Assembly: GCA_015058985.1 (NCBI GenBank)
Contig: SVBH01000004.1
Location: 1 to 64,000, forward strand
Length of the DNA: 64,000 bases
DNA from: Erysipelotrichaceae bacterium
GTDB taxonomy: Bacteria; Bacillota_I; Bacilli_A; RFN20; DUOF01
Direction: 5' to 3'
The first letter of the stretch is position 1. The number at the start of each line of letters is the position of its first letter. The notes below the pieces were generated by a model. That model was not told the origin of the DNA. It was given only the letters and a program-made list of their open reading frames with translations, and made no database searches. The position numbers and the translations under genes were made by a program. Positions 26,749 to 35,903 of the stretch are shown here, piece after piece.

Positions 26749-27680
26749 TGTTTTTAGTTAATATAGGATCAATTGTTATTATCGTAATCATTTTACTACT
26801 CGTTGTTATAGTAGGATCACAATCCTTAAAAATCGTTTCTCAATCTAATAGTTACATCATTGAGAATATGGGGAAATTTAAAAAGATTTTAGGACCTGGT
26901 CCTCACTTTATAATTCCTTTCTTCGACAGAGTTAGATCAAAAATATCTATAAAAGAAAGAGTATGCGACTTTGCACCTCAACCTGTTATTACAAAAGATA
27001 ATGTAACTATCCAAATCGATAGTGTCGTTTATTTCTTTGTATCAGATCCAAAACTATACACATATGGAATCCAAAATCCATTGAGTGCAGTTGAAAATTT
27101 AACGGCAACTACACTTCGTAACATCATTGGTGAACTTGACTTAGACCAAACACTTACATCTAGAGATGTTATTAACTCTAAAATGAGAGCAATTATCGAC
27201 GAAGCTACTGATGCTTGGGGAATTAAAGTTACAAGAGTGGAACTTAAAAACATCATTCCACCTAGATCAATTCAAGAAGCTATGGAAAAACAAATGAAAG
27301 CTGAAAGAGAAAGAAGAGAATCTATTCTTAAAGCTGAAGGAGAAAAAAGAAGTACTATCTTAGTTGCTGAAGGAGAAAAAGAATCAGCAATACTAAGAGC
27401 AGAAGCAAAAAAAGCCGCTATTATAGCAGAGGCAGAGGGAAAAGCAGCTGCAATTGCAGCAACATATAAAGCCCAAGCAGATGGTATTAGAGCAATAAGA
27501 GAAGCTCAACCTGACCAAGCTTATGTAGCTTTGAAAGGATTAGAAGCATTGGAAAAATTAGGGTCTAGTGAATCTACTAAATTAATTATCCCTTCCAACT
27601 TACAAGATGTTGCTACTATTACTTCTACTATTATGGAAGTAGCTAAAACTGATAAAAAGAATGACAAAAAGACCAATTAA
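26748..27680 (+). CDS. SPFH/band-7 (stomatin-like) membrane protein
   Basis: A 310-residue protein. One N-terminal helix (about 7-27) is followed by the band-7 domain (SQSNSYIIENMGKFKKILGPG, QPVITKDNVTIQIDSVVYF, LRNIIGELDLDQTLTSRD). An Ala/Glu-rich coiled coil covers about 170-260 (KAEGEKRSTILVAEGEKE). This is the QmcA/stomatin layout. It forms large oligomers on the membrane and acts with NfeD, encoded just upstream. Confidence 0.95.
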   Translation: MFLVNIGSIVIIVIILLLVVIVGSQSLKIVSQSNSYIIENMGKFKKILGPGPHFIIPFFDRVRSKISIKERVCDFAPQPVITKDNVTIQIDSVVYFFVSDPKLYTYGIQNPLSAVENLTATTLRNIIGELDLDQTLTSRDVINSKMRAIIDEATDAWGIKVTRVELKNIIPPRSIQEAMEKQMKAERERRESILKAEGEKRSTILVAEGEKESAILRAEAKKAAIIAEAEGKAAAIAATYKAQADGIRAIREAQPDQAYVALKGLEALEKLGSSESTKLIIPSNLQDVATITSTIMEVAKTDKKNDKKTN

Positions 27681-27697
27681 TTTGGTCTTTTTTTTAC
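27668..27697 (+). terminator. terminator of the NfeD/SPFH pair
   Basis: Stem AAAGACCAA/TTGGTCTTT closely followed by a T run. Confidence 0.8.
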
Positions 27698-27765
27698 GAA
27701 AAATAAATAACAGATTTTTATTTAAATCTATTATTTGGTATAATTAAACAAAGAGGTGTTCCATT

Positions 27766-29604
27766 ATGCCAAAAAACAATGAAAAAGTATTCAACGAAGA
27801 ACTAATCCAATCAATAGCAACTAAATACTCAAAAGATTTTTATGAACTATCCTCAAAAAAAATGAATATTAAAAAAGCTACTCTTTTCTCTAAAAGATTT
27901 GTTGCAGACCTTTTTAATGTCTATTTCGAAGTAAAAGACCTAAACAAAAATAGTAATAATTCTAGTATTAAAGGTGGCTACAATGACATAATGAAAACAA
28001 TATTTATTGATGAATCACATTTTAAACATATTGTAACATCTGGCGATTTAGTAGAATTTTTAATTACTACTTTTCATGAAGGAACCCACTCTATTCAGGG
28101 ATATGATAAAGAAGAAATGCTTCATTCCAAAGAAGGTATTTACAACATTGATTCTATAAAATACATATTAAAAACTAATAATCCCCAATTCTATGAATCC
28201 TTGAAAAATGATCCTCAATTTGATATGAAACTTGAAGCTACAAAAGGACTAAGTTACCTTGAAAAACCAATTGAGAAAGAAGCAAGAGAAACATCATACA
28301 TCAACGTCAAAAATCTATTCTCATTCTATAAAAACACTTTTGATATAAAATGGTATGAAAACCTTGGAAATCAAACTCCTATGAGTAACGAAGAAAATAG
28401 ATATTACTTTGATGCTATGACCTCTTTTGCAAATAAGGAAATGGCACGAATTGATGTGGTTAACTCCGCTTACGAAAACTTTGATAAATATTTTGCCTTT
28501 GCAGGAGACATCTATAAGCAAGTATTATCGATAGTTGATAATTTAGATATCAATAAATTTTCAGACGACTTAATCAAATTTCACATTTTTAAAAATGAAT
28601 TTCCTAATCTTGATGCAATCATAACAAAAAGTCCTTATGATAATATCTCACAAGAAATATTTGATAAAAATAAAAAAACAATTTTGAACTTTTTACAAAA
28701 AAAATTTATTAATGCGAATATACTAAAAGACGTAAATGATTCAACAAATTTACAATCGAACATATATCAAGATATACTATCTAAACTACCTGACGAAAAA
28801 TTAAATCAAATTATTCAAAACACTAAAAACATGCCTTTTATCTTCAATCCTACTAATTCTGTCTATTTTTCAATAGAAGCTTCCAAATTGAAAAAAGATA
28901 TTTTTATAAAACTATTAAAAGAAGGAAAAGGTAATCTTTTAGCACATGATATTAATCTTTTTTCATCTGCTTACAGCATGGATATTATCAAAGATGCCCT
29001 TCCTATTGCATTAAAAACAGGACAATATGAGGTAGCTGAAAAAATGCACAAAACATTAAAAAATAAAATTTCTTCATCTTTGACTTTAAAAAATTATTTA
29101 TCATTAGAACAGACAAATGAATTAATAAAATTGCTAAAGATAGAGAAAAAAATAAAGAATCAAATAATTAAATCTGCAAAATATGAATTATCAAGAGGTT
29201 TTCTATCAAAAGAAAAATCTAAATCACTTTATTTAGGCGACATAAATTCTCTTTTTGATGACTTGCTTGATGATTATGATTCAGACAAAAAATTTGCTAA
29301 ATCTAGTCGTGAATTATTAAATGAATATAACAAATTATATCAATCAAATATTTATACTAGTACATATAATAAACATAAAAAATTGGGCGATTATTCTAAT
29401 AATGCAATATCAAAAGATGAAGCTTTTAGAAAATATGGATTTCATTCTGATAAAGACACAGCAATAATAAAAACATTCTTATCATGGCTGAGTTTTCCTG
29501 ATCCTGAAAAACCTGTTACAGAAGAATTCTTAACATCTTTATATAACAACGTTACTAGAGATCATAACGATGATTATACAGAAGAAATAAAAAGGGATAT
29601 TTAA
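27766..29604 (+). CDS. large cytosolic protein with HExxH motif, unknown
   Basis: A 612-residue protein with no signal peptide. The putative metalloprotease motif HEGTH lies at 104-108 in the helix FLITTFHEGTHSIQGYD. A candidate third ligand is the acidic EKPIEKEARE at 167-175. The C-terminal 400 residues are predicted helical and of unknown family. A similar motif and layout occur in the protein at 35.9-37.5 kb. TATAAT lies at 27739-27744, with AAAGAGG before the ATG. Metal binding and protease activity are inferences. Confidence 0.7.
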   Translation: MPKNNEKVFNEELIQSIATKYSKDFYELSSKKMNIKKATLFSKRFVADLFNVYFEVKDLNKNSNNSSIKGGYNDIMKTIFIDESHFKHIVTSGDLVEFLITTFHEGTHSIQGYDKEEMLHSKEGIYNIDSIKYILKTNNPQFYESLKNDPQFDMKLEATKGLSYLEKPIEKEARETSYINVKNLFSFYKNTFDIKWYENLGNQTPMSNEENRYYFDAMTSFANKEMARIDVVNSAYENFDKYFAFAGDIYKQVLSIVDNLDINKFSDDLIKFHIFKNEFPNLDAIITKSPYDNISQEIFDKNKKTILNFLQKKFINANILKDVNDSTNLQSNIYQDILSKLPDEKLNQIIQNTKNMPFIFNPTNSVYFSIEASKLKKDIFIKLLKEGKGNLLAHDINLFSSAYSMDIIKDALPIALKTGQYEVAEKMHKTLKNKISSSLTLKNYLSLEQTNELIKLLKIEKKIKNQIIKSAKYELSRGFLSKEKSKSLYLGDINSLFDDLLDDYDSDKKFAKSSRELLNEYNKLYQSNIYTSTYNKHKKLGDYSNNAISKDEAFRKYGFHSDKDTAIIKTFLSWLSFPDPEKPVTEEFLTSLYNNVTRDHNDDYTEEIKRDI

Positions 29605-29635
29605 AAAAGTAGATTTTCTCAATCTACTTTTTTCT
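29604..29635. terminator. bidirectional terminator
   Basis: Stem AAAAAAGTAGATT/AATCTACTTTTTT between two convergent genes. Confidence 0.85.
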
Positions 29636-31156
29636 TGATACCAAATAATCATACAAGATTTTTTCAAAGGTTACACCATAAGTGGCCTCAACATTTTTAT
29701 TACTCATAAAGAAAATTTGATTTAACTTATCATCTTCTATAATAGGAATATTCTTATCTTTTAAAAACTTTATTTTTGCTTTAACTTCTCTAACAGGTAA
29801 TCTACTTAAAACATTAACATATATAGGAGCAATTTCATTTTTTTCACAAACTTTTCCCATCTTCTCTTTATTAGAATCAGGATAAAATACCATCCCTATT
29901 GTTTTTAAAGAAACTATTCTATTATCCGTTAAACCATAATTATCGTGTGATCTTCTTTGACCTTCAATCCATAAACCCAAATCAAAACCATCTGCAACTT
30001 CATTAACACCATCATTGGTTTTAAATCCAACAGGAATATCTAAATGATTATAATAGTCTCTGTAATTGCATGCTAATTGATAAGCCTCATTCCAACTAAC
30101 TTTTGATCTAGCTTTTTGTCTTTCAGCTTCCCAAACCATTCCTATTTCGAGAAGTTTTTCAATTTGTTCTTCAGTCAATAAACCTTTTTTATATTTAACT
30201 CTTTGATTTATAATCCAAGCTCCCAACTTGAAATTATCACTATTTGCATAATCATATTTGACATTTAAATTACCATTTTCTCTGTAATATTTACTAGCAT
30301 GTTCATAGCCATTTTTCCATGCTAATTCAGACTTAACTGCTACTTTTTCAGCATTAGGAGTACTATCCCAAATCATTCCAATTTTTTCTAATTTTTCTTT
30401 TTCCTTAACACTTAGAGGTTTCAAACTCTTAGTAGTTCCTCTTTCTCTATTTCTTTGAATTTTAACCCAACTACCTAAATTAATTCCATCCTCATCATAA
30501 TTAACGCCATCTTTGGTTTTAAAATTATTAGGAATGTTTAAATCGCCAAATTCCTTAAAATATGCACTTGCTAGTTCATATTTGTGTTGCCATTGCTTTA
30601 AATTATATAAACTAGCTGTATCTAATTCAGTTTTATCCCAGTCTATATCTAACTTTTCTAATAATTGAATGTATTCTAAAGGTAAAGTTTTTCCACCCTC
30701 AGGATATTTACGATGAATCTTCTTTTGGGTTTCCAACCATGTAAACAAATTTTCTCCCTTGCTATCATAATTAACACCATCTTTAGTTTTGAAACCTTTA
30801 TTCATATATAAATGGCCATATTTATCATAATAAGATTGACAAAGTTGATATTTTAAAGCCCATTTATCAGGATTTTGGGTCCATTCATTAGCTTCTTTTA
30901 ATCTCCATATCATTCCAATACTATTTAACATATCAATTTGAGGCAATGTAATAGCATAATCAGAAGGCACACCTTTTTCTTTATCTCTATAAGCTTCTCT
31001 TTGCTTACGAATCCATCTACCTAATTTATATCCTTCTTCATTGAAATGAATTCCATCTTTAGTTCTAAAACTATAAGGGACTTTCAAATTACCATAATAT
31101 TCATAATATCTTTTAGCTAATTCATATTTTTGCATCCACAATTTGTAGTTAATCAT
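29624..31156 (-). CDS. stand-alone helicase-associated-domain repeat protein
   Basis: A 510-residue protein built of five repeats of about 70-95 residues with the helicase-associated (HA) pattern: W near the start, Y-x-x-A-x-x-YY, G-x-L, FKTKDGVNYD, LG-x-W-x-x-Q-R and a closing IGMIW. A unique C-terminal region of about 80 residues ends in LYDYLVSRKK. HA repeats usually follow a DEAD-type helicase core and bind nucleic acid; no helicase motif is present here. The ATG at 31156 has GGGTGAT upstream. Confidence 0.82.
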   Translation of the reverse strand: MINYKLWMQKYELAKRYYEYYGNLKVPYSFRTKDGIHFNEEGYKLGRWIRKQREAYRDKEKGVPSDYAITLPQIDMLNSIGMIWRLKEANEWTQNPDKWALKYQLCQSYYDKYGHLYMNKGFKTKDGVNYDSKGENLFTWLETQKKIHRKYPEGGKTLPLEYIQLLEKLDIDWDKTELDTASLYNLKQWQHKYELASAYFKEFGDLNIPNNFKTKDGVNYDEDGINLGSWVKIQRNRERGTTKSLKPLSVKEKEKLEKIGMIWDSTPNAEKVAVKSELAWKNGYEHASKYYRENGNLNVKYDYANSDNFKLGAWIINQRVKYKKGLLTEEQIEKLLEIGMVWEAERQKARSKVSWNEAYQLACNYRDYYNHLDIPVGFKTNDGVNEVADGFDLGLWIEGQRRSHDNYGLTDNRIVSLKTIGMVFYPDSNKEKMGKVCEKNEIAPIYVNVLSRLPVREVKAKIKFLKDKNIPIIEDDKLNQIFFMSNKNVEATYGVTFEKILYDYLVSRKK

Positions 31157-31242
31157 TTTTATCACCCACAGACAAAAATATAACACATTTATATTTATAA
31201 ATGTCTCTATATTCTAATAGTTGTTGAAAATTTGAATTAAAA

Positions 31243-31264
31243 AAGATACTTTTGCAAGTATCTT
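31243..31264 (-). terminator. terminator of pnp
   Basis: The minus strand has AAGATACTT, loop, AAGTATCTT, then T run, overlapping the stop. Confidence 0.8.
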
Positions 31265-33416
31265 ATTTTTCTTCTTTCTTTTCTTCCTTTTTCTCTGGTT
31301 TTGGCAATAAATCTTTTCTAGAAACAGAGATTTTACCTTTATCTCCAATTTCTATTACTTTTACCTTAACAATTTCGCCCATTTTTAGAACCATATTAGG
31401 ATGTTCAACTCTTTCATGAGCAATCTTAGAAACATGAAGTAAAGCTTCTGTACCAGGGAATAATTCCACGAAAGCACCAAATGCTTCGATTCTTACAACT
31501 TTAGCATCATAGATATCTCCAACTTTCGCAACTCTAACGATATCTTCAATAATCTTTCTTGCTTTTCTAATTGGTTCATAATCCATATGATATAGAATTA
31601 CTTGTCCATCTTGTTCAATATCAATTTTGATATTATCGCATTTTTCAATAATTTCATTAATTACTTTACCACCAGTACCAATTACATCTCTAATCTTGTC
31701 TACATCAATCATGAATGTATCTGTCTTAGGCGCATATTTACTAAGTTCTGGTCTAGGATTATTAATAGTGTTATTCATATGTTCAAGAATTTGCATTCTA
31801 CCTACTTTAGCTTGTGCTAAAGCTTTTTGTAAAATTTCTTTATTAATTCCTAAAATCTTGATATCCATTTGCATTGCACAAATTCCATCTTTAGTTCCTG
31901 CTACTTTAAAGTCCATATCTCCTAAATGGTCTTCCATACCTTGGATATCAGTTAATATTGTATAAGGAGCACCAGAATCAATAGGTCCATTTGTGATAAG
32001 TCCCATAGCTACTCCAGCAATTTGTCCTTTTGTAGGAACACCTGCTGCCATTAAAGCCATAGAAGAAGCACAAATAGAAGCTTGAGATGAAGAACCATTA
32101 GATTCAACAACTTCAGAAACAACTCTGACAACATATGGGAATTCTTTTTCATCAGGAATGATAGCGCTTAGTGCTCTTTCACCTAATGCTCCATGTCCGA
32201 TTTCTCTTCTTCCAGGAGCACCAGTTCTACCAACTTCACCTACTGAGAAAGGTGGGAAGTTATAATGGTGCATAAATCTCTTAGTTTCTTCTTCAGGAGT
32301 TAAGTTATCTAGGATTTGAACATCAGATAAAGGTCCTAAAGTTACAGTAGAGATAACTTGAGTTTCTCCTCTTGTAAACATAGCAGAACCATGAACTCTT
32401 GGTAATAAATCAACCATAGAACTTAAAGGTCTAATTTCATCGATTGCTCTACCATCAGGTCTTACTTTATCCTCAGTAATAAGTCTTCTTACTTCATCTT
32501 TAACAACATCATGTAAAATATCATTAACTTGTTTTAAAGTTTTAGCTTTTGCTTTATCACTTTCATATTCTTTATTTTCATAACTTGCAAGAACTTCAGC
32601 ATTGATATCATCAATAGCACCATATCTTTCAAGTTTTTCTTTAATTCTAACAGCGTTGATTAATCTTTCTTTTGCAACTGCATAAACTTCATTTCTTAAT
32701 TCTTCAGGAATTGTATATAATTCAATTTCCTTTTTCTCTTTACCCACTTTAGCAGCAATTTGTTCTTGGAATAAACATAATTCCTTGATAGCTTCATGTC
32801 CAAACATAATTGCTTCTAACATTTCTTCTTCAGTTACTTCTTTAGAACTAGATTCAACCATATTAATTGCATCTTTAGTTCCTGCTACATGTAGTTCAAT
32901 AGTTGCTCTTTCAAGATCTGCAACATCAGGGTTAATCATATACTTACCATCAACATAAGCAACGATTACTCCAGCGATAGGTCCTGAGAAAGGAATATCA
33001 GAAATACATAAAGCAATACTAGATCCTAACATAGCAGCCATTTCACAAGTTGCATTTGGATCAACAGATAAAACTGTATTAATTACTTGAACTTCATTTC
33101 TAAAACCATCCGCGAACATAGGTCTAATTGGTCTATCAATTAAACGTGCTGTTAAAGTTGCATGTTCACTTGGCTTACCTTCTCTTTTTAAAAAACCACC
33201 TGGTATTTTACCAACTGAATATAACTTTTCTTCAAAAGTTACTGTAAGAGGGAAAAAGTCTGTATCTTTAGCTTGATTACTAGAACAAGCAGTAGATAAT
33301 ACAACAGTATCATCAAGTCTTACAATACAAGAGCCACCAGCTTGTTTAGCGATTTCGCCAACTTCAACTACTAATTTTCTTCCTCTAAATTCTGTACTAA
33401 ATATTTCTTTTGCCAT
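31263..33416 (-). CDS. pnp: polynucleotide phosphorylase (polyribonucleotide nucleotidyltransferase)
   Basis: A 717-residue 3'-5' exoribonuclease of the degradosome. Two RNase PH-like domains are present (about 1-215 with [20 protein letters not shown] and [11 protein letters not shown], then 310-540 with [34 protein letters not shown]). A KH domain (about 555-615, [14 protein letters not shown]) and an S1 domain (about 622-695, [22 protein letters not shown]) follow. The Lys/Glu-rich tail is short. GAGGTG precedes the ATG. Confidence 0.98.
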   Translation of the reverse strand: MAKEIFSTEFRGRKLVVEVGEIAKQAGGSCIVRLDDTVVLSTACSSNQAKDTDFFPLTVTFEEKLYSVGKIPGGFLKREGKPSEHATLTARLIDRPIRPMFADGFRNEVQVINTVLSVDPNATCEMAAMLGSSIALCISDIPFSGPIAGVIVAYVDGKYMINPDVADLERATIELHVAGTKDAINMVESSSKEVTEEEMLEAIMFGHEAIKELCLFQEQIAAKVGKEKKEIELYTIPEELRNEVYAVAKERLINAVRIKEKLERYGAIDDINAEVLASYENKEYESDKAKAKTLKQVNDILHDVVKDEVRRLITEDKVRPDGRAIDEIRPLSSMVDLLPRVHGSAMFTRGETQVISTVTLGPLSDVQILDNLTPEEETKRFMHHYNFPPFSVGEVGRTGAPGRREIGHGALGERALSAIIPDEKEFPYVVRVVSEVVESNGSSSQASICASSMALMAAGVPTKGQIAGVAMGLITNGPIDSGAPYTILTDIQGMEDHLGDMDFKVAGTKDGICAMQMDIKILGINKEILQKALAQAKVGRMQILEHMNNTINNPRPELSKYAPKTDTFMIDVDKIRDVIGTGGKVINEIIEKCDNIKIDIEQDGQVILYHMDYEPIRKARKIIEDIVRVAKVGDIYDAKVVRIEAFGAFVELFPGTEALLHVSKIAHERVEHPNMVLKMGEIVKVKVIEIGDKGKISVSRKDLLPKPEKKEEKKEEK

Positions 33417-33480
33417 AATTTCACCTCTTAATATACACTCAAAGATTTTACCATATTTATTCTAAATATGCACTGATTAT

Positions 33481-34236
33481 TTATTTACTTTTTCGACTTT
33501 GTGCTTTGTATGCGATTTTAAGCAACATTTTTTCACTTATAAACCTGCATAAAAATTTATTTAATCTCATACTAAATCCTGGAATAATAAGCATTTTGTT
33601 CTTTTCTAAACCCTTAATAGCAACCTTAGCTACATATTCACTACTCAAAGGTTTAGCAGCAAACTTTACATTAGCAACATTATTAAAATTAGTGTCAACA
33701 GGACCTGGACATAAAGCGCTTATCTTAACATTAGATTTTGCTTTTCTTAATTCTTCATAAATAGAAACTGTTAAGCAATAAATGTAATTTTTAGTAGAAT
33801 AATAAGTAGCCATTCTAGGACCTGTATAAAAAGCAGCACTAGAACAAACATTTAAGATTTGACCTTTATCTCTTTTCACAAAATCCTTTAAAAACAACTT
33901 AGTTAAAATATGATAAGCCACATCATTAACTTTAATCATTTCTAGTTCCCTATCTAAATTAGTTTCAAAGAAATTACCATACACTCCAAACCCTGCATTA
34001 TTGACTAACAAATCAATATTCATATCCTTAACTTTTTCATACAAAGCTTTACAATTTTCTTCTTTAGACAAATCAGTAGGAATAACTATCACCTTAACAT
34101 TACTCAATTCTTCTTTTACTTTATCTAAATTTTCCTTTGTCCTTGCTACAATTATTAAATCATACCCTTTTTTAGCCAATTCCCTAGCAATATCTCTACC
34201 AATTCCAGAACTAGCTCCTGTTACAAGTGCTAACAT
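33481..34236 (-). CDS. short-chain dehydrogenase/reductase
   Basis: A 251-residue Rossmann-fold SDR with the cofactor motif TGASSGIG at residues 6-13, the NNAGFGVYG segment, and catalytic Ser plus YSTKN (Tyr-x-x-x-Lys). The NADP-type Arg in VARTKENL suggests NADPH preference. The substrate is unknown. The C-terminal region is basic (MLLKIAYKAQSRKSK). The ATG at 34236 follows GGAGAT by six bases; longer in-frame starts lack such a site. Confidence 0.92.
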   Translation of the reverse strand: MLALVTGASSGIGRDIARELAKKGYDLIIVARTKENLDKVKEELSNVKVIVIPTDLSKEENCKALYEKVKDMNIDLLVNNAGFGVYGNFFETNLDRELEMIKVNDVAYHILTKLFLKDFVKRDKGQILNVCSSAAFYTGPRMATYYSTKNYIYCLTVSIYEELRKAKSNVKISALCPGPVDTNFNNVANVKFAAKPLSSEYVAKVAIKGLEKNKMLIIPGFSMRLNKFLCRFISEKMLLKIAYKAQSRKSK

Positions 34237-34332
34237 ACAATCATCTCCATTTTTATTATTATACCACACTAAAATGTTTTTTCTTTTTTATTTTAGTAAA
34301 TAATAATATAATAAGTAAAATGAGGTATCGAT

Positions 34333-35457
34333 ATGAGTGAAGTAATTGTTAAAAAAGTAACAAATAAAAAGGAACTAAAGAAATTCATCAAATTTCCAAA
34401 TCAATTGTATAAAGACAATCCTTTTTATGTTCCTGAATTAATCAAAGATGAAATCAAATATTTTGATCGAGAAAAAAATCCTTCTTATGAATATTGTGAA
34501 TCTATTGAAGCATTAGCTTACAAAGATAATAAAATCGTAGGAAGAATATGTGGATTAATAAATCATCAATACAATAAAAAAATTAACGCAAAACACCTTC
34601 GTTTTAATCACTTTGACTTTATTGATGATTACGAAGTCAGCAAAGCTTTAATTGACTTCATTTCTAAATGGGGAAAAGAAAAAGGAATGACCCATTTTAA
34701 TGGTCCTATTGGATGCACGGACTTAGATAAACAAGGAATGCTAATTGAAGGATTTGATAAACTTGCAATCAACTTTACCTACTACAATTATCCTTATTAT
34801 ATTCAACACTTAGAAAAACTGAAATTTGTTAAAGATGTCGACTGGGTTGAATATTTAATTAATGTTCCTGAAAAGATGGACGAAAGACTAGCAAAAATAT
34901 CCAATTTCTTATTAGAAAGACAAGGATTTAAATTACTAAAATTTAGAAACGCCAAAGAAGCAATGCCTACCATTATTGAAGCATTCAATGTATATAACGA
35001 CGCCTTTGCTAAACTACATGGGACAGTAAGACTGCCTGAAAGACAAGTTAAGCAATACATCAACGATTACATCTCTCTTGCTAACTTTGACTATCTTTCT
35101 TTTGTAGCAGACAAAGAAGGTAAAGTTAAAGGATTTGCTTTTGTTGTTCCTTCTATTTCAAAAGCATTACAAAAAGCAAAAGGAAGATTATTTCCAACTG
35201 GATGGTTTCATTTACTAAAATCTTTAAAAGTCAACGATACACTAGATATGTATTTAATTGCAGTCAACCCTGGCGATCAAGGATTAGGATTAAATGGAAT
35301 TATGATGGCAGATATCTTAGGTGCCGCAATTAAAAATGGAATAAAATACGCAGAAACAGGACCAGAACTTGAAGATAATAATGAAGTTCAAGCACAATGG
35401 AAAAACTTTGAAAGAAAAATCATTAGAAGAAGACGTTGTTGGATAAGGGAAATATAA
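34333..35457 (+). CDS. GNAT-like acyltransferase family protein (YghO-like)
   Basis: A 374-residue cytosolic protein. It contains FNGPIGCTDLDKQGMLIEGFD near residue 121, typical of a large family of uncharacterised acyltransferase-like proteins. A C-terminal GNAT-like core has LIAVNPGDQGLGLNGIMM near 315, corresponding to the acyl-CoA loop, and the ending ETGPELEDNNEVQAQWKNF. No substrate can be stated. A small unknown gene starts two bases after it. Confidence 0.72.
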   Translation: MSEVIVKKVTNKKELKKFIKFPNQLYKDNPFYVPELIKDEIKYFDREKNPSYEYCESIEALAYKDNKIVGRICGLINHQYNKKINAKHLRFNHFDFIDDYEVSKALIDFISKWGKEKGMTHFNGPIGCTDLDKQGMLIEGFDKLAINFTYYNYPYYIQHLEKLKFVKDVDWVEYLINVPEKMDERLAKISNFLLERQGFKLLKFRNAKEAMPTIIEAFNVYNDAFAKLHGTVRLPERQVKQYINDYISLANFDYLSFVADKEGKVKGFAFVVPSISKALQKAKGRLFPTGWFHLLKSLKVNDTLDMYLIAVNPGDQGLGLNGIMMADILGAAIKNGIKYAETGPELEDNNEVQAQWKNFERKIIRRRRCWIREI

Positions 35458-35458
35458 T

Positions 35459-35722
35459 ATGAATGATGCATTAAACATAAACTTAGCAATCGAATATTTA
35501 AAAGAAAAAGTAACTTTATTTACTATCATTGATAAAAATAAAATTTACTTCAAAGGAAATAAAGAAAAAGTTAGAGTATCCAACCCTAACTCAGCTTATA
35601 CTATATCTTATGAAGAATTTAAAACTTTATACAATAAACAAGAATTTTATATTTACACCGAGGAATCATTTGAAATAGATGCTTCAAGAGATGAAGAATA
35701 TTATAAATGGAATCATAAATAA
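35459..35722 (+). CDS. small cytosolic protein, unknown
   Basis: An 87-residue acidic protein. It has a mixed alpha/beta pattern (NLAIEYLKEKVTLFTIIDKNK, then YTISYEEFKTLY). No family was recognised. AAGGGAAAT lies before the ATG, and it begins two bases after the upstream stop, so it is probably coupled to the acyltransferase-like gene. Confidence 0.75.
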   Translation: MNDALNINLAIEYLKEKVTLFTIIDKNKIYFKGNKEKVRVSNPNSAYTISYEEFKTLYNKQEFYIYTEESFEIDASRDEEYYKWNHK

Positions 35723-35748
35723 AAAAGTAGATTGGATCTACTTTTTTT
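35720..35748. terminator. bidirectional terminator
   Basis: Stem AAAAGTAGAT/ATCTACTTTT between convergent genes. The stop of the minus-strand small gene lies in it. Confidence 0.8.
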
Positions 35749-35902
35749 CTTTATTCTCAATTCTTTCTAATAAATCTTTTGCTTTTTTTAAGTAAGCAAG
35801 ATAAGATTCTCTATCATTTTTTCTTTCTGCAAACAGCATTTTCATTGCATAATATTGAAATTCTTCTTCTAGACTTTCAAATTTTTCTTTGTAAGTTTTC
35901 AT
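35738..35902 (-). CDS. short coiled-coil protein, unknown
   Basis: A 54-residue charged protein, largely one helix (begins MKTYKEKFESLEEEF, ends AKDLLERIENKEKK). GAGGAAATAAG precedes the ATG and lies across the stop of the upstream HExxH gene, so translation is probably coupled. No family was recognised. Confidence 0.75.
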   Translation of the reverse strand: MKTYKEKFESLEEEFQYYAMKMLFAERKNDRESYLAYLKKAKDLLERIENKEKK

Positions 35903-35903
35903 C

